Positions 55,807 through 64,000 of a DNA stretch of 64,000 nt are shown one piece after another. This DNA comes from Larix kaempferi (Eukaryota; Streptophyta; Pinopsida; Pinales; Pinaceae). Position 1 is the stretch's first letter. Every line of letters begins with the position of its first letter. The notes beneath the pieces are model-generated. The model saw nothing but the letters and a program-made list of their open reading frames with translations. It was not told where the DNA came from and searched no databases. The stretch lies in the NCBI GenBank assembly GCA_027924585.1, contig BSBM01000372.1:10213001-10277000 (forward strand), given 5' to 3'. A program made the translations under genes and the position numbers.

Positions 55807-56045
55807 TTGAGCAATACCAATTGCATATAGAATTTGTCTATTTGATAAAAAGCCAAACTATTCGCTAGACATACAAGAAAATAATCTTCCTTTGATTCTT
55901 ACGACAATCACTTTTGCAATAATTTTATATATTAAGTTACATAAAGAAATTAGTATGAAATCATTGAAAGAGATAGAACAAACATTTTTGGGGATTAATG
56001 CAATAAAGGTTGAATTTAAAGCACTTGACACTTTTCCTTGGCACT
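55633..56045 (-). pseudogene. LINE RT amino-terminal fragment fused to gypsy gag, copy 2
   Basis: The minus strand from about 56030 reads SALNSTFIALIPKN, FNDFILISLCNLIYKIIAKV, then CMSSEQFGFLSNRQILYAIG and LHSIKLKKLNSLILILDLVK. These are the opening blocks of plant L1-type RT (FRPISLCN-like, EQ.GF..GR, LDLxKAYD). Frames are broken by a few changes. The LINE reads leftwards into the gag, where it stops at the shared junction. Confidence 0.85.
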
Positions 56046-56309
56046 TGTGTCGGGTTGTATTTCTATGATTGTTTGGTTAATCTGATATTGCATTTGGATT
56101 GGGAAAATGAATTTATGACTTAGTTATTTTTATGTGTTTTTCTTATTTCCATATGGATTTGAGAAGCATATTGGCTGTGTTGCATGGGCTCTGAATCTTG
56201 GAACGGATCAGCAATGAAATAAATGGAATCAATGATCAACTCCTACTTCAAAGCAAATCCTAGAACAGGTACACTATCACCATCACTCTCAATTTATACT
56301 TGAAAGTAT

Positions 56310-56770
56310 TTAATAATTAATAGGGGAAGGAAGATGGTCATACTTTATCTCGATCTGGAATAGTTTACCTTGTCTATTTAGGAATCTTTTTTCTTCAACA
56401 CCCATGTAGAATTCAATGACGAAAGTTAAGCATTCATCATCATCTTTTATCCTAACACGACTAGATTTAAGATTCCCCTCATCATTCCAAAGAACAACAT
56501 CCTCCCCTCTAAAACCTAAAGTCTTAGAGGACTTCCATTCTTGAATCCAAATAGAAGCCAGTGTATCGGAATCAACAATTTTACTAAAATGAAAATAACC
56601 TCTCCCCTTCAAATATTGTATCATGTCCACATGCAATCTCTAATCAACTATACACCCAACCCATGGGTCCTCCCCCACTCTAACTTTATAACCAAACCCC
56701 ATTTTCCATGCCAGCCAATTACAGATTAACATAAAGGATAGAATAACATCTTTCCACATTACATAAGAAT
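56310..56770 (-). pseudogene. LINE ORF2 C-terminal region fragment
   Basis: The minus strand from about 56730 reads MGFGYKVRVGEDPWVGC, then a stop, then HVDMIQYLKGRGYFHFSKIV and SIWIQEWKSSKTLGFRGEDV. In plant LINEs the region after RT has a W.(V/I)GxGxxxxxxxDPW pattern that these match. It lies on the wrong side of the RT fragment at 55633-56045 to be its own continuation, so it comes from another copy. Confidence 0.65.
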
Positions 56771-57857
56771 TATACAACCTCTTTATAGGATTGGATAACT
56801 TAGAATATTATGCAAGTTTCTATTTTTCCTTCAAATCTAAACTTAGTAACTTTGTACTTTTTTGGTTTCCTAAAATTTTCATTTCATTCAATGAAAGATA
56901 TTTTACAAAAGAAAACATTAGTTGAGGATTCCACTTTGTTACAATATTCTAGGAGTTATTTGTGTACATGAGGAAGTGCCAACCCCCAAAAATGGAAGAA
57001 GAGAGTTCTTAAAATCTATTCAACAATTTGGTTAGTAATCTATTCCTAACCCATGGCCATGGAGATAATTTTATTGATAATCATTTTGAAAAAAATTATA
57101 ATAAAAAACAGTCTGTGTTGCACATTTCCTTTACAAAATCAAACATATAACATCTAATTTTCTAAATAGATGGTATGGGAATGAAAGTCAACTTCCAAGA
57201 TATTTTCATATGCACTCTAAAGAATTCATGCCCATAAGAAACACCTATATTGTAGGTGAATTGAAATAGTAAATTGATGAAAATAATTAATTGACATTAC
57301 AAATGCCCCTATATCACCCTAAAACCCCAACCCCAATTAGATTAATACTTTTTAGGGCACCGATTTCAAAATATATAAAAATATTATAATTCATTATTTG
57401 GAACAAATCCGAACACAAAATACCAATAGGAATATAATTAAATGAAGGGTTTAGGCAAATGGTATTGAATGGGACAAACCTAGGTTGTCATATTTTGTGA
57501 TTATAAATAGAAGAACATAACAACTAATTTAGGAAATGAGATATAGTGAAAATAAATAAAAGAAGATGATCGGTTCCATGTAAAGTTATAAAATGATTCA
57601 TAACATGAAAATGTGAGTGTCAAAAACATTGAATTGACATTTCAATAAAAAAATGATATGCTTTGAACAACTAAGTTTTCCAAAAAACATTCAGTGTGCA
57701 TATAAGTGATTAATCCCCAATACCAGTATGTATGGAATTCCTTGAAAGAGCCAACACTCCATTGTTATTAGAAAAAATATTTTCCCTTCATAGCCACCTT
57801 CTCGTCAATAAGGTGTAACTAATGCTAGCATGAGGGGAAATCTATCGGATTGGATAA
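56771..57857. other. AT-rich intergenic DNA, no gene
   Basis: I see no coding pattern, LTR end or tandem repeat in this stretch. Confidence 0.5.
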
Positions 57858-58121
57858 GGGGCACTCATGTCGCCGAAAATTACACCTAAACTTAATAGGA
57901 ATTATGAAAAAATTCATAGTTCCACCCCCTCTTGTTGGGAACTTTTCTCATGAAATTCGTCCCTAGGGGGTTTGACCTTTTTTAATACGACCCAAATTGT
58001 CTGATTTTCAAAAAAATGTACAAAAAGTGGTGGAACTATGCCTCACCGGGAAATTTTACCCTTAGCAGAAATGGGCTGAATTTTTTTACCCTTTCCAGAA
58101 ATGGGGCAACATGAGTGCCCC
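57858..58121. mobile_element. Foldback/MITE-like element, 264 bp
   Basis: The ends GGGGCACTCATGTCGCC (57858-57874) and the complement of 58105-58121 (GGGGCACTCATGTTGCC) match at 16 of 17 positions. A second inner pair, CATAGTTCCACC (57915-57926) and GGTGGAACTATG (58029-58040), is perfect. No open frame of use lies inside. Such short elements with inverted ends move with help from a DNA transposase elsewhere. A clear target duplication is not visible (flanks TAA and ATA), which could mean TA-type sites or decay. Confidence 0.75.
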
Positions 58122-59549
58122 ATATCATATGTTGAATCTACACACAAATGGCCATGGTTTATTATTTGTGAAATGTGAAGCTATTGTGGTTGAGTCATAT
58201 CGGACTTTTAGGTTGAGGTTTAACCAATTCATCCATTATTGTTTATTATGGAAATTAAATAATGGTAGTAAAAAGAGGACAACATAAACAACCATAAAAC
58301 TATAGTGAAACTGAAGTATATTAATTTCATAATTATTCATATTTTTTAATAAAAATATGACCTAACTTTTGGTCATGCCATTCTTTATTTTGGGAATCCT
58401 ACTAAATATTTGGCATTTTATAACATTTTGTATATCAAATAAAATTAATGAAAATTGCATGCCAACATTCATTGAAAATTCATGAATATGCATGTCATTA
58501 CCTGTAATATTCCTTCGATACAAACTTTACAAACATTTTAGGAGAACCACTGTCGTTTGTTAACTTTGCTTTCAATAACTAAAGCTCAATAATTAACCAA
58601 AACAATAATCCATTCCTCTAATTAAGGGTCATCCATAATAGGGAATCAGTGTGCCTTGTGAGAAGGAAGGGGAACAAAGGGCCATTGCATAAAAATTAAG
58701 CTGCCATGATGGAGTAAATAGTCAAATGGACACATTGTTAATGACAAATCAAAGTTCTCTTTAAAATATCCTTTGTTTCTATATGTTAACATTGATATAA
58801 GCGAATGAAGTGCAAACTTCTCACATCATAATGATAGTAACACAATATTAACACAATGAAAATTTCACAATTAACATCTTCATATTAATGTACAATGTTT
58901 CTTCTTCTTCTTCATCATCATCTTCATCATCATCATCATCATCATCAAAATAAACAACCCTTAAACCTTAACTATATTAAACCTAATAATCAAATAATAA
59001 GAATAATTATGAATTTCTTAATCATTAATTATTCCACAAACATATAAGAAAGAGATAAATAAAAATGAACAACATTTAAACCTTAATTCTATTAAATTTT
59101 ATAATATTCATAAAATAACATTTAATATATTTTAACATTTCAATTTATTTCTTGATCCATTATTTTCACTTTTGTTCACCTTGAAAAAAAACATGTATCT
59201 TGATATTCATTTGAATCAAAGATTACATATATATCTTGTGACCATTCAATAATAATTAACATTTCTACTACTCAAACTAGATCTTCCTCTACTCTGGTAG
59301 ACTTTGATAAAACTAAAAACAAAAGGTTGACTTCCTTCTCTAAATAAGATATCGATCAGACAATATCCTCACATATAGACTTCATAAAACGTTTAGTCAA
59401 ACTCTTTAGAAAACGAAGGAAATAGAGATTCTGAAAATATAATAGTCTTCCAACATTTAATTTGAACATAAAAAAGAAAACTATCATCCATATAACTGAA
59501 TAGTGCCCTAAAAAATCATGAAGTTATTTTGCATCTCCTCATAAAAGAG
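58122..59549. other. AT-rich intergenic DNA with a trinucleotide microsatellite
   Basis: A CTT then TCA/CAT repeat run lies at 58899-58947. Apart from that I see no gene, LTR end or inverted repeat. Poly-A/T rich segments are frequent near 59000-59180. Confidence 0.55.
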
Positions 59550-61537
59550 GACCCATTCCACCTTCCCCGGTGCCCGCTTTGAAAGATAGCCATCTTCCTC
59601 ACTCAATTCCCTATAAACATGAGTAAACAAAAGATTATGAAAGGATTATTTGAGTTGTCTAATCCTTTCCAACCAATGATCTAGAAAAGCCACCTGTAGA
59701 CTTACTTAATCATTTACCTAGTCTATGAGTACTTTTGAGTCTCCATAATCATGTATTCCATAAATTCTTTTCTGCAACGCAAAAAATAATAAACCCCACA
59801 TAGCTAATACTTATCCCCTTGTATTTGTACAACATCCACAATTTAAAGATACGATCTCCTTTGATTGTGATTGCCATACCAACTCCAGAAATACCATCTT
59901 TTGATGCCCCATCAAAGTGTCCTATAGGAATGCCAACAGAAAAAACTTGTGTTGGAAGAATTCTTCTAGGCATAACTTTTGGTGATTTGTATAATTCCTT
60001 AAAGGTGCTGATAATTTAAGAACATAATCTGAGTAAATTTTTAGGGGAAGCTTAAAAAAGAACAAAGTTTCTGTGAATCCACACACCCTAACTAACAAAG
60101 GTGGGAAGATCTTTGTATTTGGTGACAGAACGAAACCATTTTTTTAGGATGGAGTTAAAGGTTTGAGAATCCTAGTTTTCTTGAATGTTGAAAGCCTTCA
60201 TTACTTCCTTCCAAACTAGTTTTGTAAAACAACAATTCACCAACAAGTGGTTTATAGTTTATGCATCTTTAAAACACTATATATATATATGGCCTATACC
60301 CCTATTTTTATATAATTATCGAATATTAACATTTTATTTTCAATAGCAAGCCAACCAAATAATTTAACTTTGATAGGACAATTCCACTTCCAAAGATACT
60401 TGAACCACCATTTGTCCTTGGCCTCCTCATGTAGAATTTAAGATATAGCTTCATAAACTAGTTCACATTCACTTGACCATTTTGTGTATTCCAAGAACAT
60501 CTTATTTGATCAATGTTGTTATAAAGTATTATAAGTCCACTATGATATAAACCTCCTCCTCTAAAGCACCCTCAAAATCCAAGTTTGATGCCTTCAACCA
60601 ATTTTTTCCAAATACACTTTTATTCCCTGCAACTTGAGCTATCATATAAATACCTTTAGATCTTATCACATTTATCAATTCTTGTGAGAGTTTGAAGTTA
60701 CTATCCACTCTAATATAAGAATCCTCCCCTACTAAAATAGAGTGACCATTTCCAACCTTCCAAGCTATTATTCATAAACCAACTTGAGGAAACACATCTA
60801 CAAAACCTCTCCAAATGTTTGATGCTACAAATGCCTTTTTTGAAGTAGCAAGAATCTAGTCTTCAACAATGTTATTCTTGACGTATTTTGCTTGGAGTAC
60901 TTTACTCCAAATACTAGATCCAAAAGCCCTCTCCAAAGACTTTCCATGACCAAAGCCTAACTAGACCAAAAAATGTTTTTAAAGCCCCATCCTCCATTCT
61001 TCTTTGGAGTAGCAATCTTATCCCATATAGCCAAATGTATACCTTCCTTCTCTTTCCTACCAGTGCAATAAGCAACTTTTGTTCAATTTTATTTAAGATG
61101 AGTTTTGGGATTTTTGCAAGTGAGAACCAGTAAACTGGAATACATTCTAGGGTTGATTTAGCCAATGTCAGTCTTCCTCCGAGGGAGATCCATTTATAGC
61201 ACCATATTCCATTTTTCTTCTCTTATTTCATAATCAAACATAACCAGACCTCTTTTACATATTTATTTGACTTTAAGTAATATCCCAAATATTTGAATCC
61301 TTTTTCTAGAGAATCCATTTGGAAATGGAATATATCTCTAATCTGTACCGGAACCTCTTCCACTGTTTCATTCTTTAGAAAATTAGATTTTGTTGAACTG
61401 ACTTCCATACATGTAGCTACACAAAAGACATTTAAAATGTCTTTAGAAGTATGTCATTCCTCCACCAAGCCATGCCCAAACAATAATACATCATCTACAA
61501 ACAAAAGATGAGTTAAAATATGAGAGGTTGTAATCTT
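59550..61537 (-). pseudogene. L1-like LINE ORF2, 3' half with RNase H domain
   Basis: The minus strand starts at 61537 with ILTHLLFVDDVLLFGHGLVE (catalytic FVDD at 61490-61501), then FLKNETVEEVPVQIRDIFHF, YLGYYLKSN, ISLGGRLTLAKSTLECIPVY and WFSLAKIPK (plant L1 thumb region). Further left a WK-rich linker follows, and at 59973-59560 an RNase H-like domain: GIPIGHFDGASKDGISGVGM, VLIDxVND, FLDHWLERIRQLK and THVYRELSEED. Stops and frameshifts are scattered. The 5' half is missing because E5 is inserted at 61543. Plant L1 lineages with a C-terminal RNase H are known; this is a decayed member. Confidence 0.85.
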
Positions 61538-61542
61538 TAAAC

Positions 61543-62244
61543 TGTGAAAATCCTCATAGCAGATCTAAGAGATGATGTATACCTCACAAGAGTAATTATG
61601 ATTAAGCAGGAAAATAGAGGAAGAGTGAACAATACAGTATAATGAGCAACAGAATAATATGGTACAGTAGAACTCGGATAGAAGCAATAATACTTCACAC
61701 ACACTAATTAATTAATCACAGTATGGACAAATAAATAGTACAATGGTAGAGAGGATTCGAATGCCTAAGGTGGCAATTCGAATTAGCCTCTCAGGGTGAT
61801 CATAAGATCAATAGAATGTCATTGGATCACAACTAGGTGTCCTCATGATCATCGGAGCACAACTAGAAGTCTTCATAATCATCAATGGAGTCATCAATGC
61901 TCAAGTAACTGTCAACCATCAGTCAAACTAACTCTGGTAGGTGTAACTGAGTGTAACTCAATGTAACTGAGTGTAACTGACTGTAACTGAGTGTACCTGA
62001 GTGAAAACTGGACTGGTAGGTGAAGAAGGGCGAGTTGCTTCCTAAAATCAAGGAAGAAGGGAGCATTAAGCAACTGGAGGGCTAAAACTGAATAGTGAGA
62101 AGCTCCTGGGAGCTGGCTAACTAAGGGTTAGGTGTTGGACTGATGACTAGGATGCATGCAAACCCTAAAGGTGCATGCATGACTGAAAATGTAAATGATC
62201 AAAATACTGGTGGGACTAGGATGGAGTATACGAATATCCTAACA
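61543..62244 (-). repeat. E5 3' LTR (left)
   Basis: 702 bp. It contains seven tandem copies of a GTGTAACTGA-type decamer at about 61941-62010 and ends CCTAACA before a C-run. The first 260 bp match 63741-64000 nearly exactly, with only a few differences, so E5 is young compared with the other elements. Confidence 0.93.
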
Positions 62245-62253
62245 CCCCCCCTT
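62245..62253 (-). other. E5 polypurine tract
   Basis: AAGGGGGGG on the minus strand directly next to the 3' LTR. Confidence 0.85.
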
Positions 62254-62559
62254 AATCCATCCTGGGCCCTGGTAACTAAGACCAAAGGTCACCCAATACA
62301 ATGAATAATAACAATCAATAAACCAAGGAAGTGGGAAATTTTCATGGGAAACATACCCCCTCCTCAAAAAATAGACTGCAAGGCACACATAAAAATAAAT
62401 TCTCCAAACTCAAGCATGTGCAATGCTTGGTCATATGTCTGGAGGTATCTTCTTCTTGGGAAGAAGTGGATCAGGCTCAAAAAGCATGTGCTTGTACTTG
62501 CTCTTCAGATCGAATGTGATGAGAACAAATCCAACAGTATGAGAATGATCCTTGAACCT

Positions 62560-62920
62560 GTGATTCGAATCAGCTGAGGTAGGATCAAATCTGTGAAAGT
62601 GCATATAGTATTTTGTCTTCTCTTTCGAACCACCATGGGTGAGATTATGCCAAAAATAACTATTGCATGTTTGCTTGAAATCAAAATCAGATTTAAGACT
62701 TAAAAAACAGTTTCTTTAGATCTCCTTTGAACCAGTAGGGGTGAGATCAAAACTATCATATGCATGAGAAATTATCCCAAGTAGTAATTGCTTAGAATCC
62801 AAATTAGATCCAAGACTTGAATCATGGTTTCTTGAGATCTCCTTTGAACCATGAGAGGTGAGATCAAAACCAGTAGATGCATGAGAAATTATCCCAAGCG
62901 AATGGTAATGGCCATATTCT
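62560..62920. repeat. Tandem repeat inside E5 gag, 117-bp unit
   Basis: AGATCTCCTTTGAACCA recurs at 62718 and 62835 (117 bp, 39 codons), with GGTGAGATCAAAAC and ATGCATGAGAAATTATCCCA in each. A third, more diverged copy lies upstream near 62600-62700. Because 117 is a multiple of three the gag frame stays open through two copies. Confidence 0.85.
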
Positions 62921-63576
62921 TCAATGACCTTTTGAAAGCATGGAATTATGATCATATAGTAGTGTAAAAGAGTAGTTAGCTGGAGAGGAGCGAATGCATT
63001 ACCTTCAAAAGTTGTTTTGACCTCCGAAATAATCATGTGATCATGATGCAAACCAACAGACTCTGGTGCAAGAGAGGATTTATGACCTTCTGCAATATCT
63101 AGAGTGTGAGCTGGCACAGAAAGAGAAGAAAGTTTGAGCATGAGTGTAGAATCTGCAAGTTCTTTGTCAACAACTTCAATATGAGATGATACTAGTGCAT
63201 GATCTGAGAGATCATCAAGAGGAGCGAATGCATCACTTAGTTTTCTTTCGAATGGGTTGGGACCAAGTCCTTCATTCTCTTTGCCAAATTTTCCATCCAA
63301 GTGAGCCCATATCTCTTTTGGAGTCCATAACTCCTTTGGAGTTTCAACACCATTACGGTATTTGAATTGGAATCTCTGGCATGCAAACAAAGAAAACATT
63401 ATTGCTTGAAAGTGCATATCACTTTTATTTAACCAGTCAATCTTCTCTTTAGGGGATTCGAACTCTCTTTCAAAATAACAATAAAAAAGATCATGGATCT
63501 TCAAGTCTGCTATCATTCTTGGTTTCCATTCATCATAGTTGAGTGGATCAAGAGGAGTAATTCCTGATGAATACAT
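62716..63576 (-). CDS. E5 gag-like ORF, 286 codons
   Basis: It opens with MYSSGITPLDPLNYDEWKPR then MIADLKIHDLFYCYFEREFE and KSDMHFQAIMFSLFACQRFQ, and PKEIWAHLDGKFGKENEG. This is the W..(M/I)...L-type amino half of a copia gag (UBN2-like). The C-terminal half is unlike normal gag: it lacks a zinc knuckle and instead has two copies of a 39-residue repeat with LGIISHA, FDLT and GSKEI. The start ATG lies 150 bp from the primer site. Such gag-only elements depend on an autonomous partner for replication. The frame being open argues for recent activity or some constraint. Confidence 0.8.
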   Translation of the reverse strand: MYSSGITPLDPLNYDEWKPRMIADLKIHDLFYCYFEREFESPKEKIDWLNKSDMHFQAIMFSLFACQRFQFKYRNGVETPKELWTPKEIWAHLDGKFGKENEGLGPNPFERKLSDAFAPLDDLSDHALVSSHIEVVDKELADSTLMLKLSSLSVPAHTLDIAEGHKSSLAPESVGLHHDHMIISEVKTTFEGNAFAPLQLTTLLHYYMIIIPCFQKVIEEYGHYHSLGIISHASTGFDLTSHGSKEISRNHDSSLGSNLDSKQLLLGIISHAYDSFDLTPTGSKEI

Positions 63577-63728
63577 AGAAGCTGTAGAGGACCTACAAAA
63601 ACAATATAGAATAACTGCAACTGCTACTATTGCAAAAATGCATAAACTGCTACAACTGCTGCACTCGAAATCTTGGTAATAACCTGCAAAAAACTCTCAA
63701 GAATGGAGATAAACAATACTCTCAACAT

Positions 63729-63740
63729 GCTCTGATACCA
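63729..63740 (-). other. E5 primer-binding site
   Basis: TGGTATCAGAGC on the minus strand immediately inside the right LTR, identical to that of E4 (initiator-methionine tRNA type). Confidence 0.93.
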
Positions 63741-64000
63741 TGTGAAAATCCTCACAGCAGATCTAAGAGATGATGTATACCTCACAAGAGTAATTATGAT
63801 TAAGCAGGAAAATAGAAGAAGAGTGAACAATATAGTATAATGAGCAACAGAATAATATGGTACCGTAGAACTCGGATAGAAGCAATAATACTTCACACAC
63901 ACTAATTAATTAATCACAGTATGGACAAATAAATAGTACAATGGTAGAGAGGATTCGAATGCCTAAGGTGGCAATTCGAATTAGCCTCTCAGAGTGATCA
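63741..64000 (-). repeat. E5 5' LTR (right), partial
   Basis: It matches the first 260 bp of 61543-62244 and is cut by the window edge; the full LTR would end near 64442. Confidence 0.92.

Larger units (their letters stand above)
61543..64000 (-). mobile_element. E5: short non-autonomous LTR element, right end off window
   Basis: The left LTR 61543-62244 (TGTGAAAATCC...CTAACA) is repeated from 63741 to the window end. A G-run polypurine tract (complement at 62245-62253) and a perfect primer site on the minus strand (63729-63740) fix the orientation as minus. The interior is only about 1.5 kb and holds a gag-like ORF and no protease, integrase or RT. The left target copy would be TAAAC (61538-61542); the right one is outside the window. 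Confidence 0.92.

Overview
This window looks like nuclear DNA of a land plant with a large, repeat-rich genome. It holds Ty1/copia-like and Ty3/gypsy-like LTR elements, L1-like LINE pieces that carry a plant-type RNase H, a MITE-like foldback element, many minisatellites, and an AT-rich base composition. I see no intact host gene, rRNA, tRNA, CRISPR array or bacterial-style gene. A gymnosperm would fit the density and age of the elements, but the sequence alone does not prove it. I name the elements E1 to E5.

Layout. E1 is an old minus-strand copia element. Its 5' LTR lies at 13454-14035, its gag-pol runs leftward, and its left end is off the window. E2 (561-9365) is a minus-strand, gypsy-like element without a visible reverse transcriptase; it is inserted in E1's RNase H domain with target duplication ATATT. 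From 14036 to 18877 lies non-transposon-like DNA that contains a decayed multi-exon minus-strand gene of unknown function (15886-18061). E3 (18883-31995, plus strand, target duplication TGGAG) is a copia element interrupted by E4 (21216-28241, minus-strand copia, target duplication TGTTG).

The central feature is a large tandem duplication. The block 9834-32397 (part of E1, the unknown gene, and E3 with E4 inside) is repeated at 32416-50613. The two are joined through a short stretch copied from 49 bp upstream, which is a signature of microhomology or polymerase-theta type joining. The second copy later lost about 3.0 kb and 1.3 kb. The copies differ at several percent of sites and have acquired different stop codons, so this is an old duplication rather than an assembly echo.

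Right of 50613 the window is a patchwork: LINE fragments (50756-51240, 53158-53331, 55633-56045, 56310-56770, 59550-61537), a gypsy 5' end with gag in two direct copies fused to the same LINE piece, a 120-bp tandem repeat, a 264-bp foldback element with inverted ends, and finally E5 (61543 to beyond the right edge), a short LTR element whose internal part holds only a gag-like ORF.

None of the retroelement polyproteins is intact. The best preserved coding pieces are E1 gag in the first copy (310 codons), E3 gag-protease in the second copy (368 codons) and E5 gag (286 codons). Order of events from nesting and LTR differences: E3 inserted first, then E4 into E3, then the block duplicated, then the second copy suffered its deletions. 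E2 is a separate old insertion into E1.
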